A stretch of 64,000 bases of DNA from Arthrobacter sp. 31Y (GCF_000526335.1 NZ_JAFW01000001.1:2108001-2172000), one strand, 5' to 3'. Shown: positions 34,623 to 43,610, numbered from the stretch's first letter. Translations and numbers: made by a program. The notes: generated by a model not told the origin, from the sequence alone.

Positions 34623-35567
34623 ATGGATACGCGCAAGCTCTCATACTTCGTGCAGATCGTTGACTCAGGCAGCATCACCAAAGCTGCGGCCGCGCTCCAC
34701 GTGGCCCAGCCGGCCTTGAGCCAGCAGGTATCGGCACTGGAAAACGACCTCAAGCAGCGCCTGCTGATTCGAAGCAAACAAGGCGTGGAACCCACCGCGG
34801 CCGGGCACACGCTGTACCGTCACGCGCAGTCCATCCTGCGGCTTGTGGAGCAGGCCAGGCAGGACGTCGCCTCCTCCGGGGCGGCACCCTCGGGCCGCGT
34901 CTCCATAGCGATCGCCCCGTACAGCATGGCCTCCAGCCTGACGCCCCAGATCATCAGCGAAGTGGGGCGACGCTACCCGGACATCGTGGTCCATCTGACG
35001 GAGATCTTTGGCGGCGTATTGAGCGAGGCCATCAAGAACGGCCGCTTGGACATGGCACTGATCTACGAGCCCGGGAAAATCCGCGGAGTTCAGTTCACCA
35101 CCATGATTGTGGAAGACCTTCACTTGGTGGTGCACCCGGACGTGGACGTCAACCACGGTAAGGACACCATCACCCTTGCCGAAGCCAGCACCGTGGGACT
35201 GTTCCTCCCGGAGAAGAACCACACCCTGCGCCAGCTCATCGAGAAAGGCCTGGCAGAACAGGACCTGCCCTTGAAACTGGTGGGCGAAGTGGAATCCGTC
35301 CCCTCCCTCACCCGGCTCATCCGCGCTAACCTCGGCGGCACGGTGTTGCCCAAGTCTGCTGCGGATGCGCTCTTCCCAGACCAGGACTTCAAGGTGCTGC
35401 GGATCGTGGAACCCGGCCTGCAGAGCAAGATCGCCCTCTGCACCCCGGACCATGAACCCCTGTCCGAGGCCGCCTCTGCCGTGTTACTGGTGGTCAAAGA
35501 GATGCTGCACCAACAACTGATCAACAAGTACGGAACGGACCCCGTGCAACTGCCGGCCCATCCATAA
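34623..35567 (+). CDS. LysR-family transcriptional regulator (Nac-like)
   Basis: The ATG at 34623 starts the typical protein of 314 residues. The N-terminal helix-turn-helix is 'GSITKAAAALHVAQPALSQQV' in its core, with the wing ending 'VEPTAAG'. The sequence 'MDTRKLSYFVQIVDSGSITK' resembles the Nac/nitrogen-assimilation branch of LysR regulators. The C-terminal co-inducer domain fills the rest. Divergent orientation suggests it controls the pxp operon in response to 5-oxoproline or nitrogen status. Confidence 0.92.
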   Translation: MDTRKLSYFVQIVDSGSITKAAAALHVAQPALSQQVSALENDLKQRLLIRSKQGVEPTAAGHTLYRHAQSILRLVEQARQDVASSGAAPSGRVSIAIAPYSMASSLTPQIISEVGRRYPDIVVHLTEIFGGVLSEAIKNGRLDMALIYEPGKIRGVQFTTMIVEDLHLVVHPDVDVNHGKDTITLAEASTVGLFLPEKNHTLRQLIEKGLAEQDLPLKLVGEVESVPSLTRLIRANLGGTVLPKSAADALFPDQDFKVLRIVEPGLQSKIALCTPDHEPLSEAASAVLLVVKEMLHQQLINKYGTDPVQLPAHP

Positions 35568-35690
35568 CAAAGCCTTATCCGGACAGACGGCTTTGGTCTT
35601 ATTCAAGACCGTTTTAATTTCCTAGTATCGAATTAGCAAACAATTCGAAACCAGCTCACGGATTCCGCGGGCACACTCAAAGGAAAAACG

Positions 35691-35912
35691 GTGAAAAAGA
35701 TCAGCACAGCCGGATGGGTATCGAATCCAACCCGCGGAACAGTCAGCGCACGGACCGGATTTCATTGCCCTCGGAATGGTTTTTGGCGTCCGATCGGAGG
35801 GATCGGCGAGCCACTGTTCGTCTTTGAAGGCAGCCTGATGCCCACGCACGCAGGAAACAGCATCGAATGGCACTTGGTGGACACCCGGCCCGGGCACTCC
35901 GGACTGGACTGA
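35691..35912 (+). CDS. Small 73-residue protein, function unknown
   Basis: The frame starts at GTG 35691 with AAAGGA eight bases upstream. The composition is not random: Gly-, Pro- and Trp-rich, with 'SARTGFHCPRNGFWRP' and 'GSLMPTHAGNSIEWHLVD'. It recalls small stress-related proteins such as YjzC (a Gly/Pro motif followed by a strand) but I cannot assign it. A strong terminator follows at 35987, supporting a real monocistronic gene. Confidence 0.5.
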   Translation: MKKISTAGWVSNPTRGTVSARTGFHCPRNGFWRPIGGIGEPLFVFEGSLMPTHAGNSIEWHLVDTRPGHSGLD

Positions 35913-35986
35913 GCCCACAGCACCGGCGGGCGTAGCCACACAACCCGGCCACCCGCCGTCGTAAGTCACCCCAAGCTGCAGCACCT

Positions 35987-36037
35987 AAGGCGCCATGCCC
36001 CGCAGAGACCTCAGAGTCCCGGGCAAGGCGCCTTTTA
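35987..36037 (+). terminator. Intrinsic terminator after the 73-residue gene
   Basis: AAGGCGCC-A-TGCCC (35987-36000) pairs with GGGCA-A-GGCGCCTT (36021-36034), one mismatch, and is followed by TTATT. The stem also faces the convergent RraA gene ending at 36113. Confidence 0.85.
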
Positions 36038-36112
36038 TTGTGCTCAGAAGGGCACGCCAATGGCCGGCCACCTCGGCTTTCAACGATGAGTGACCGGCCC
36101 TGACAGATGCGA

Positions 36113-36787
36113 TCAGTCCTCCACGAGAAGACCCTTTTCCTTCAGCTTCTCCGTGAGGCCGCACAGCTCGATGGTGTTGCCGCCGTCGTGGTACAGCTTG
36201 ATGAGTTCGCGCTCGTGGTCGTCGCGCGCCTGGGACAAGGCGATGACTTCCTCGGCCTCTTCGCGGCGGACCACCACAACACCGTCAGCGTCACCGCGGA
36301 GGATGTCGCCGGGGTAAATGATCTCGTCACCGAAAACGATCGGGTGGTTGATGGGCCCGAGTGTTTCCTTGACCGTTCCCTTGATGCTGACGCTGCCTGA
36401 GAAGACGGGCAGGCCGAGTTCGATCAGGTCCTGGGTGTCGCGGACGCCGGAATCGGTGACCATCCCGGCAATGCCCTTGGCTTTCATGGCGTTGCCCAGG
36501 ACATCGCCGAATGTACCGGCCTCGGCCATTTCCTGTGCGCCGACCAGGACCACGTCGCCGGCCTGCGCGTAGTGGATGGCAACTTGGAGCATGAGGTTGT
36601 CCTGCGGAGCGCAAGCGACAGTCACGGCGGGACCGCAGAAGGACATGGACCGGTCGATCGGCTTGATCTTGGAGCTCAAGGCTCCGCGGCGGCCCTGGGC
36701 TTCGTGGATCGTGGCGGAGGAAAAGGCCGCGAGGCGGCTGACGACGTCTGCGTCGGGGCGCTCGAATTTTGTCTTGACGTGGATCAT
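36113..36787 (-). CDS. RraA-family protein (4-hydroxy-4-methyl-2-oxoglutarate/CHA aldolase or oxaloacetate decarboxylase)
   Basis: A 224-residue protein of the RraA superfamily. The metal/substrate segment 'MVTDSGVRDTQDL' carries the Arg-Asp pair of catalytically active members, and 'GDVVLVGAQEMAEAGTFGDVL' the Gly-rich loop. It probably cleaves a branched 2-oxo-dicarboxylate to pyruvate plus a second product with Mg2+ or Mn2+. It is 27 bp after an aspartate-type aminotransferase in the same direction, hinting at a joint pathway. A second RraA domain is fused to FAH in the hpa operon. Confidence 0.88.
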   Translation of the reverse strand: MIHVKTKFERPDADVVSRLAAFSSATIHEAQGRRGALSSKIKPIDRSMSFCGPAVTVACAPQDNLMLQVAIHYAQAGDVVLVGAQEMAEAGTFGDVLGNAMKAKGIAGMVTDSGVRDTQDLIELGLPVFSGSVSIKGTVKETLGPINHPIVFGDEIIYPGDILRGDADGVVVVRREEAEEVIALSQARDDHERELIKLYHDGGNTIELCGLTEKLKEKGLLVED

Positions 36788-36814
36788 TTTCGGGTTCCTT
36801 CAGTTTTAGGGAGG

Positions 36815-38023
36815 CTAGTTGAGGGCGTTGACGGCGTCGCGGATGGAGTCCACGCCCGCGTTGATTGTCTCCAGCGAGGTGGCGAAGGAGATCCGGAAGT
36901 AGGGGCCGAGTCCGTAAGCCGAACCCTGGATGACTGCCACTCGGGCAGCGTCCAACAGATACAGGGTGAAGTCCTGGTCGTTGTCGATGACCTTGCCGTC
37001 AGGCGTGGTTTTGCCGATCACGCCGCTGCAGTTCACGTAGGCGTAAAACGCCCCTTCCGCCGGGGCCACGGACAGTCCGTTGATGGCGTTGAGGCCATCG
37101 ACGGCGGCGTCCCGGCGCTTGCGGTACACCTCCACGCTGTCGCGGACGAAGGACTGATCGCCGTTCAGCGCCGCCACTGCGGCGGCTTGGCTGATGGACG
37201 ATGGGCACGACGACGTCTGGGACTGCAGCTTGTTCATGGCTGCAATCAGGGGCACCGGACCAACGCCGTAGCCCAGGCGCCAGCCGGTCATCGCGTACGC
37301 CTTGGAAACGCCGTTAACCAGCAGGATGCGGTCCTTGAGCGCCGGGGCGGCGGTGACCAGGCTGGTCACACGGCCGTCGCCAAAGTGGATTTCGTCGTAG
37401 ATCTCGTCCGTGAGGATGAAGACGTGAGGGTTTTCCTCGAGGACCGCGCCGAGTGCCTGCAGTTCCTCACGGGTGTAGACGGCGCCGGTCGGGTTGGATG
37501 GGGCGTTGAGGATGAGCCACTTGGTCTTGGGGGTGATGGCCTTTGCCAGGGCGGCCGGGGTGAGCTTGAAGCCTGTGTCCTCACCGCAGGCGACGATCAC
37601 CGGGGTGCCGTCATTGGCAAGCACCATGTCCGGGTAGGAAACCCAGTACGGCGCCGGGACAATCACCTCATCGCCATCATTGAGCGACGCCATGAGGGCT
37701 ACGTACAGGACCTGCTTGGCTCCTCCGCCGATGGTCAGCTGGTTCCGCTCATAGTGGTGGCCGGTGTGGCCCTCGATCTTCCGCAGGATGGCCGTCAGCA
37801 GTTCCGGAGTACCAGTCACCGAGGTGTACTTGGTCTCGCCGTTGTTGATCGCCTGGATGGCGGCGGCCTTGATATGGTCCGGGGTATCGAAGTCCGGCTC
37901 GCCGACGGTCAGGTCAATGATCGGGATGCCTTCGGCTTTGAGTTCGCGGACACGGGCGGCCGCGGCGACGCTCGCTGAGGACTTGATGCGGGTGACCCTC
38001 GACGCCGGCAGGTAGTGCGGCAT
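36815..38023 (-). CDS. Pyridoxal phosphate-dependent aminotransferase (aspartate aminotransferase type)
   Basis: A 402-residue class I aminotransferase of the thermophilic AspC (subgroup Ib) type. The N-terminal 'IKSSASVAAAARVRELKAEG' and 'IPIIDLTVGEPDFDTPDHI', the PLP lysine in 'NGVSKAYAMTGWRLGYGVG' and 'NAPSNPTGAVYTREEL' are diagnostic. It is first in a two-gene minus-strand unit with the RraA-family aldolase. The substrate could be aspartate or an aromatic amino acid. Confidence 0.93.
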   Translation of the reverse strand: MPHYLPASRVTRIKSSASVAAAARVRELKAEGIPIIDLTVGEPDFDTPDHIKAAAIQAINNGETKYTSVTGTPELLTAILRKIEGHTGHHYERNQLTIGGGAKQVLYVALMASLNDGDEVIVPAPYWVSYPDMVLANDGTPVIVACGEDTGFKLTPAALAKAITPKTKWLILNAPSNPTGAVYTREELQALGAVLEENPHVFILTDEIYDEIHFGDGRVTSLVTAAPALKDRILLVNGVSKAYAMTGWRLGYGVGPVPLIAAMNKLQSQTSSCPSSISQAAAVAALNGDQSFVRDSVEVYRKRRDAAVDGLNAINGLSVAPAEGAFYAYVNCSGVIGKTTPDGKVIDNDQDFTLYLLDAARVAVIQGSAYGLGPYFRISFATSLETINAGVDSIRDAVNALN

Positions 38024-38330
38024 GTCTCCTCCAGGAATGTGGGACTCGGGACGCGCGGATTCGCGTATCCCCTTTTTCGAGACTAGGGATTCGCGCGGCC
38101 TGTGGATAAGACCTAATGTGCGTGGATCTATAAGGGACTCTTATGACGCGGATCTCTTTATGGGGTTTCAGCACCCATTCGGCGCACAGATTACGCATGG
38201 GCACACCCTAGGGCACTTCTTCCATGCACTTTGCTTATGGGTTCACGCGGTTTTGGTATTTCCTTGGACCGGTGAACACTGCCTAGATTCGAGGGATCAG
38301 AAGTGCTGTTCCGAAACTGAAAGGGAGCCA
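38024..38330. other. 307-bp divergent intergenic region
   Basis: This region separates the minus-strand aminotransferase from the plus-strand gene at 38331. It contains a 9-bp direct repeat GGATTCGCG at 38058-38066 and 38088-38096 and a short palindrome ATAAGGGACTCTTAT near 38132-38146. I see no gene in it. Confidence 0.4.
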
Positions 38331-38882
38331 ATGACAGCCCAAGCAGGGTCAGCCCCCACTGTTTCACTTCAAGCCCGCTCGGCCACCGGACGGTATACCT
38401 ACCGGGCAAAGGCACCGCGTACGCAGCCCACAGATCACTCGGATCACTCGGATCACGCCAAGTTGGCGCATGCCCTCGGAGTGCATCGGCAGCTGCTGTC
38501 CCACGCAACAAGCGCCATCCGCACCCTGACCGCTGCCAGGAACGAGCTGATTGCACAGGCGATTGAGGATGGGCTCACCATCGCCACTGTTTCGGCGGCT
38601 ACAGGGGAGAACATGAAGGCGGTCAGGACCATCGCCTTGGCTTATGACGATCTCCACCCGAGCGGACTCCCCCGCAGCGTCCATCTGTCCGCAGTGAAGC
38701 AGAAGAGCGACGAACTCAGGGCCGCCGAACGTCATCGGGCCCAGATCACCGAACGACGCGAAGCCCTGATTGTGATGGCTCTCCGCAATCAAGTCTGCGA
38801 TGACCTGGAGCTCGCCTCACTGACCGGCCTCACCCCGGACCACATCCGCCGGTCGTCCCGGGGAATCGCCCGCCCGGCCTAG
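38331..38882 (+). CDS. Uncharacterised 183-residue protein with helix-turn-helix-like segments
   Basis: The ATG at 38331 has AAGGGAG ahead of it; the upstream frame part is not coding-like. The first 45 residues are polar with a short 'DHSDHSDH' repeat encoded by a 9-bp tandem repeat. Two segments look like helix-turn-helix units: 'IAQAIEDGLTIATVSAATGE' and 'LELASLTGLTPDHIRRSSRG'. This suggests a DNA-binding role. No family is recognised; confidence in coding is good from codon bias. Confidence 0.6.
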   Translation: MTAQAGSAPTVSLQARSATGRYTYRAKAPRTQPTDHSDHSDHAKLAHALGVHRQLLSHATSAIRTLTAARNELIAQAIEDGLTIATVSAATGENMKAVRTIALAYDDLHPSGLPRSVHLSAVKQKSDELRAAERHRAQITERREALIVMALRNQVCDDLELASLTGLTPDHIRRSSRGIARPA

Positions 38883-38943
38883 GAGCGCCCAGTGAAACCA
38901 ACTCACCGTTGAACCCACCGGCCCCGGAGGGTAGAACGGGTAG

Positions 38944-39321
38944 ATGACCAACGACGTGAACTCTTGGATGGACAAGTACGAACGAGCGTGGACTTCGAAT
39001 GAGCCCGACGACGTCCGGGCACTCTTCACGGAGGATGCCGTTTACTACGACAAACCCAACACGGACAAACCATGGAACGGCCACGAAGAGATCGTCAAAG
39101 CGTGGGCCGACGCCGGCGACAAGCCCGAGGACTGGACGTTCGAGTGGAACCTTCTGGGCCAGGACGGCGATACGGTATTCGTACAAGGCCTGACCACGTA
39201 TCTCAACGGGGACCCCACCTACGACAATCTGTGGGTGATCCGCTTCGCCGAAGACGGACGCGCCCGCGAATTCACCGAGTGGTACATGGCTCGCAAGAAC
39301 ACCCCGCCCTCGCCCAACTGA
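38944..39321 (+). CDS. SnoaL/NTF2-like protein
   Basis: A 125-residue protein with the NTF2-like (cone fold) pattern: 'WMDKYERAWTSNEPDDVRAL' followed by 'FTEDAVYYDKP', then beta strands ending 'WYMARKN'. Members of this superfamily act as hydratases, isomerases or ligand-binding proteins. It is convergent with the aldolase gene that ends 2 bp downstream. Function cannot be specified. Confidence 0.82.
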   Translation: MTNDVNSWMDKYERAWTSNEPDDVRALFTEDAVYYDKPNTDKPWNGHEEIVKAWADAGDKPEDWTFEWNLLGQDGDTVFVQGLTTYLNGDPTYDNLWVIRFAEDGRAREFTEWYMARKNTPPSPN

Positions 39322-39322
39322 G

Positions 39323-40126
39323 TCAGTAGCTGTCGCGATCCGCCGTCTCGGACACAGGGATGAACGTTGAGGCGAAGCCTTCGGACGCGCGGGCCAGCAC
39401 CGCAACATCGGCGCCGACCAGCACAAAGGAGGCACCGGCGTCGAGATAGGCACGGGCGGTTGATTCGTTGAAGGCGTTCACGCCGGCAGGCTTACCTGCC
39501 GCTTTCGCGGCTTCAAGGCAATGCTCGACGACGGCCCTCACCAAGGGATTTTCCTGCTGTCCCAGCAGGCCCATGGAGGCTGCGAGATCCGAGGGGCCCA
39601 GGAAAATGCCGTCCACGCCGTCGACGGCCAGGATCTCTTTCACAGCTGATGCTGCGGCTTCGGATTCGATCTGGACCGTGAGGCTGATGGTCTCCGAAGC
39701 GGAAGCCAGGTAGTCCGGGACGCGGTTCCAGCGTGCAGAACGGGCCAGTGCGGATCCGACGCCGCGAACACCGTGCGGAGGGTAGCGGACCGCGGCAACC
39801 GCAGTTGCGGCGTCGACGGCCGAATTCACCATGGGGATCATCAGGTTCTGCACGCCCAGGTCAAGGTACTGCTTGATGACCACGGTGTCGTTGACCGGTG
39901 GACGCACCATCGCCTGCACGGGGTAACCACTGACGGCATGGAGCTGGGCGAGGATGGATTCGAGGCCGTTGGGGCTGTGCTCGGCGTCGATCAGTACCCA
40001 GTCCAGACCGGACCCGGCGCAGATCTCGGCCACCAGCGGGCTGCCGGAGCAGACCCACATGCCAGCCAGCGGCCGGCCGGCCTCGGAGAGTGCCGAGTAG
40101 AAGGTGGGGCTTAGTCGAATTGGCAT
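39323..40126 (-). CDS. hpaI: HpcH/HpaI aldolase family (4-hydroxy-2-oxoheptanedioate aldolase)
   Basis: The ATG at 40126 overlaps the hydratase stop by 16 nt, giving 267 residues. The class II metal-dependent aldolase pattern is clear: 'DWVLIDAEHSPNGLES' with the catalytic Asp-x-Glu-His, 'AMVRPPVNDT', 'DLGVQNLMIPMVNSA' and 'VDGIFLGPSDLAASMG' with the metal-coupling Glu/Asp. It cleaves 4-hydroxy-2-oxoheptane-1,7-dioate to pyruvate and succinate semialdehyde, the last step of homoprotocatechuate meta-cleavage. It is the last gene of the operon. Confidence 0.92.
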   Translation of the reverse strand: MPIRLSPTFYSALSEAGRPLAGMWVCSGSPLVAEICAGSGLDWVLIDAEHSPNGLESILAQLHAVSGYPVQAMVRPPVNDTVVIKQYLDLGVQNLMIPMVNSAVDAATAVAAVRYPPHGVRGVGSALARSARWNRVPDYLASASETISLTVQIESEAAASAVKEILAVDGVDGIFLGPSDLAASMGLLGQQENPLVRAVVEHCLEAAKAAGKPAGVNAFNESTARAYLDAGASFVLVGADVAVLARASEGFASTFIPVSETADRDSY

Positions 40127-40896
40127 GTCACCACTCCCAACGGTCCGTAATCCGCGTGCACGGTATCCCCTTTGTACACCCACATCGGGCGCGTAAACGA
40201 GCCCGCCAGGATGATGTCCCCGGCCTTCATCGAGTCACCGTGGGCGGCGATCTTGTTTGCCAGCCAGTGGACACCGTTGGCGGGGTGGTCCAGCACTCCG
40301 GCTGCGACGCCGGTCTCTTCCACTGTCTGGTTTTTGTACAGGATGGCGGAGACCCAACGGAGGTCGACGGCGTCCGGCCGCACCGGGCGGCCGCCCACCA
40401 CCATGGCGCCCATCGCCGCGTTATCCGAGATGGTATCCACGATGGTCCGGCCCTCCATTTCAATCCTGGAGTCCAGGATTTCGAGGGCCGGAACCACGTA
40501 ATCAGTGGCGTTGAGGACATCGAAAATGGTGCAGCCTGGCCCCTTCAAGGCACTCTTCAGCACGAACGCCAGCTCCACCTCAACCCGTGGGTGCGTGTAC
40601 TTGTCCCACTCCACGGAGCACCCGGTGTCCAGGACCATGTCATCAAAAATGGCACCGTAATCCGGCTCAGTGATGCCCGTGGCGGCCTGCATGGCCTTGG
40701 ACGTGAGGCCGATCTTCCGCCCCACCAACGTGCGCCCGGCTTCCTCGTTCCGCCGCCGCCACAACTGCTGCACGGCGTAGGAATCCTCCACCGTCATATC
40801 GGGGTAGCGGGCAGTGAGGCGCGGGACCGGTGTGCGGTTCCGGCCGGCTTCGAGGAGCTCGTCGGCAATGGCTTCGATCGTCTTCGCGTCCATCAT
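40111..40896 (-). CDS. hpaH: 2-oxo-hept-4-ene-1,7-dioate hydratase
   Basis: A 261-residue member of the MhpD/HpcG hydratase family, related to FAH. Typical stretches are 'DSYAVQQLWRRRNEEAGRTL', 'VGRKIGLTSKAMQ' and 'QPRVEVEL'-like 'HPRVEVELAFVLK' with the metal-binding Glu residues. It adds water to 2-oxohept-4-enedioate. Two adjacent ATGs (40896, 40893) occur. It lies 3 bp after the dioxygenase and overlaps the aldolase. Confidence 0.92.
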   Translation of the reverse strand: MMDAKTIEAIADELLEAGRNRTPVPRLTARYPDMTVEDSYAVQQLWRRRNEEAGRTLVGRKIGLTSKAMQAATGITEPDYGAIFDDMVLDTGCSVEWDKYTHPRVEVELAFVLKSALKGPGCTIFDVLNATDYVVPALEILDSRIEMEGRTIVDTISDNAAMGAMVVGGRPVRPDAVDLRWVSAILYKNQTVEETGVAAGVLDHPANGVHWLANKIAAHGDSMKAGDIILAGSFTRPMWVYKGDTVHADYGPLGVVTCQFD

Positions 40897-40899
40897 GGT

Positions 40900-41994
40900 T
40901 TAGACCTGCGCCCCCAGCTTGAAGCCCTCGGCAGCTTCGCCGGAGGCAGCGTCGGGGCGGGTGTAGGAGAAGCCGTCGGCGCCCACGGTGACGGCCATTT
41001 CGGACTTGTCCTCGCGTTCAATAATGGGCTGCGGGTTGCCGTCGAGGTCCAGGACCAGGGAGGCCTCGGTGTACCAGGACGGGACCACGGGGTTGCCCCA
41101 CCAGTCGCGGCGCTGGTTGTCGTGGACGTCCCAGGTGACGGTGGGGTTGTCCGGATCGCCGGTGTAGTAGTCCTGGGTGTAGATCTCCACGCGGTGGCCG
41201 TCCGGGTCAAGGATGTAAAGGTAGAAAGCGTTGGACACACCGTGGCGGCCGGGGCCGCGTTCGATCCGGTCGGAGATGCGCAGGGCGCCCATCTTGTCGC
41301 AGATCTGGATGATGTTGTGCTTCTCGTGCGTGGAGAACGCGATGTGGTGCAGGCGGGGTCCGTTGCCGCCGGTCAGCGCGGTATCGTGCACAGTCTGCTT
41401 GCGGTGCATCCACGCGGCGTACGTGACGCCGTCGGAGTCTTTGATGTCTTCGGAGACGCGGAAGCCGAGGTCTTCAAGGTACTTGCGGCCGCGAGGGACG
41501 TCCGGGGTGACTTGGTTGAAGTGGTCCAGGCGGACGAGTTCGCCGGCGGAGTAGAGGTCGTAGCGCTGGGTGAGGCGTTCGACGTGCTCAACGTCGTAGA
41601 AGAACTCGTAGGGGAAGCCCAGGGGGTCTTCGACGCGGACGGAATCGCCAACGCCCTTGGTGAAGCCTTCCTTGCGGCGCTCTACACGGCAACCCAGCTC
41701 GCGGTAGTACGCCTCGGCGGCATCCACTTCGGCCGGGGACTTCACGCGGTAGGCGAAGGCAGCAGCTGCGGCGACCGGGCCCTTGCGGAGGACCAGGTTG
41801 TGGTGGATGAACTCCTCGAAAGAGCGAAGGTAAATGGTGTTCTCATCCTCTTCGGTGACGTGCAGGCCGAGGAGGTCAACATAGAACGCGCGGGATTTGG
41901 CCAGGTCCGTGACCACCAGTTCCAGGTAGGCGCAGCGGACGATATCCGGTGCCGGAACGGTGGGTGTGGGGATGGGGCCGGTGAAGTTGCTCAT
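40900..41994 (-). CDS. hpaD: 3,4-dihydroxyphenylacetate (homoprotocatechuate) 2,3-dioxygenase
   Basis: A 364-residue type I extradiol dioxygenase (two VOC domains) very like the Arthrobacter globiformis MndD and Brevibacterium fuscum enzymes as remembered. The metal ligands map to His158 ('RLDHFNQ'), His217 ('GPRLHHIAF') and Glu270 ('HRVEIYT'), and the second-sphere acid/base His to His203 ('TVHDTA'). The metal may be Mn(II) as in A. globiformis or Fe(II); sequence alone does not tell. It opens the ring to 5-carboxymethyl-2-hydroxymuconate semialdehyde. Confidence 0.96.
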   Translation of the reverse strand: MSNFTGPIPTPTVPAPDIVRCAYLELVVTDLAKSRAFYVDLLGLHVTEEDENTIYLRSFEEFIHHNLVLRKGPVAAAAAFAYRVKSPAEVDAAEAYYRELGCRVERRKEGFTKGVGDSVRVEDPLGFPYEFFYDVEHVERLTQRYDLYSAGELVRLDHFNQVTPDVPRGRKYLEDLGFRVSEDIKDSDGVTYAAWMHRKQTVHDTALTGGNGPRLHHIAFSTHEKHNIIQICDKMGALRISDRIERGPGRHGVSNAFYLYILDPDGHRVEIYTQDYYTGDPDNPTVTWDVHDNQRRDWWGNPVVPSWYTEASLVLDLDGNPQPIIEREDKSEMAVTVGADGFSYTRPDAASGEAAEGFKLGAQV

Positions 41995-42030
41995 GGGATT
42001 CTCTCTTCGTTGAAAGGGGTCATTTGGATG

Positions 42031-42093
42031 GAGTTTTTGTACAGGTACTGCCCTTTAGAACGGGTTTTAGGGGCGTTATCTGTACAAAAACTC
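42031..42093. repeat. 14-bp perfect inverted repeat between hpaE and hpaD
   Basis: GAGTTTTTGTACAG (42031-42044) and CTGTACAAAAACTC (42080-42093) are exact complements around a 35-nt loop, which itself has partial pairing (CCCTTT…TTAGGG). It fills the intergenic space within the operon. It may be a terminator/attenuator or a dispersed REP-like element. Confidence 0.9.
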
Positions 42094-42098
42094 TGGGT

Positions 42099-43610
42099 TT
42101 AGGCGCCGAATTTGGGGGTGTGAACGGATCCGAGCGTGATGTGCACGGCCTGCTGGTCGGTGTAGAAATCGATGGAGCGGTAGCCGCCCTCGTGGCCCAG
42201 GCCGGAGGCTTTCACGCCACCGAACGGGGTGCGGAGATCGCGGACGTTGTGGCTGTTGAGCCACACCATGCCGGCCTCCACGTTCTGGGAGAAGTTGTGG
42301 GCCCGGGTCAGGTTTTGGGTCCAAATGTAGGCCGCCAGGCCGTACTTGGTGTTGTTGGCCAAGGCGAGGGCTTCGTCGTCGTTCTCGAAAGGCGTAATGG
42401 CCACGACGGGACCGAAGATTTCCTCTTGGAAAATCCGTGCGTCAGGCTCGACGTCGGCAAACACCGTGGGTGCGATGTAGTTGCCTTCGGGTAGGTGGTC
42501 GGGTCGGCCGCCGCCGGCCAGGAGCCTGCCTTCGGACTTGCCGATCTCCACATACGACGCGACCTTCTCGTAGTGCTCGGGGTGGACCAGTGCACCGACT
42601 TGGGTCTTGGGATCGTGGGGATCGCCCACCACGATGTTCTTGGCCCGGGCGGCGTACTTTTCGCAGAATTCGTCGTAAATGGCCCGCTCAACCAGGATGC
42701 GGGAGCCGGCGGTGCAGCGTTCACCGTTGAGCGAGAACACCCCGAACAGCGCGGAATCGATCGCGGCGTCCAGGTCTGCATCGGCGAACACGACGCACGG
42801 GGACTTGCCGCCGAGCTCCATGGACAGGCCCTTGAGGTTGGCTGCTGCGTTGCGGAAGATGGTCTGGCCCGTGGTGGTCTCACCGGTGAAGGAGATCAAC
42901 GGTACGTCCGGGTGCTTCACCAACGCGTCGCCGGCTTCTTCGCCCAGGCCGTTGACCAGGTTGAACACGCCGTCAGGGAGGCCTGCGTCCTTGAAGATCT
43001 GCGCCCACAGGGAGGCGGAGAGCGGCGTGAACTCGGCGGGTTTCAGGACCACGGTGTTGCCCGTGGCCAGCGCCGGGGCCAGCTTCCAGGACTCCAGCAT
43101 GAACGGGGTGTTCCACGGCGTAATGAGGCCGGCGACGCCGATAGGCTTGCGGTTCACGTAGTTGATCTGCGAGCCCGGGACCTTCATGGCATCGTCGAAC
43201 TGGGCCACGATCAGGTCCGCGAAGAAGCGGAAATTCTCCGCCGCGCGCAGTGCCTGGCCCTTGGCCTGCGTGATCGGCAGGCCGGTATCGAACGTCTCAA
43301 GCTCGGCGAGGCGGGCTTCCTGTGCCTCCACCGCATCAGCGATCTTGTTTAGCACGCGGGCACGTTCGCGCGGCTTCATCTTCGGCCACGGGCCATTGAC
43401 GAACGCTTCGCGGGCGGCGGCGACGGCGAGGTCGATATCTTCCTTCTGGCCTGCAGCGGCGGTGGCGTAATTGCCGTTCGATACCGGGTCCAGGACGTCG
43501 AAGGTCTTGCCGGACACGGAATCAACGAACTCGCCGTTGATGAAGTGCTGGATATGGGACGGCAGGTTCTCGGGAATGTAGTGCTTGGTGGTCTCTACGG
43601 AGGTCGTCAT
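42099..43610 (-). CDS. hpaE: 5-carboxymethyl-2-hydroxymuconate semialdehyde dehydrogenase
   Basis: The ATG at 43610 gives 503 residues. The aldehyde dehydrogenase catalytic residues are Glu265 in 'SMELGGKSP' and Cys299 in 'NGERCTAGSR'; 'FTGETTTGQ' is the cofactor loop. In this operon it should oxidise the ring-opened semialdehyde with NAD+ to 5-carboxymethyl-2-hydroxymuconate. Two hairpins flank it, one on each side. Confidence 0.93.
   Translation of the reverse strand: MTTSVETTKHYIPENLPSHIQHFINGEFVDSVSGKTFDVLDPVSNGNYATAAAGQKEDIDLAVAAAREAFVNGPWPKMKPRERARVLNKIADAVEAQEARLAELETFDTGLPITQAKGQALRAAENFRFFADLIVAQFDDAMKVPGSQINYVNRKPIGVAGLITPWNTPFMLESWKLAPALATGNTVVLKPAEFTPLSASLWAQIFKDAGLPDGVFNLVNGLGEEAGDALVKHPDVPLISFTGETTTGQTIFRNAAANLKGLSMELGGKSPCVVFADADLDAAIDSALFGVFSLNGERCTAGSRILVERAIYDEFCEKYAARAKNIVVGDPHDPKTQVGALVHPEHYEKVASYVEIGKSEGRLLAGGGRPDHLPEGNYIAPTVFADVEPDARIFQEEIFGPVVAITPFENDDEALALANNTKYGLAAYIWTQNLTRAHNFSQNVEAGMVWLNSHNVRDLRTPFGGVKASGLGHEGGYRSIDFYTDQQAVHITLGSVHTPKFGA

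Noticed and set aside
40090..42102. A 670-codon open frame on the plus strand opposite hpaI, hpaH and hpaD
   Set aside because: It is fully antisense to three well-supported enzymes and is explained by GC-rich third positions; its protein has no recognisable motif.
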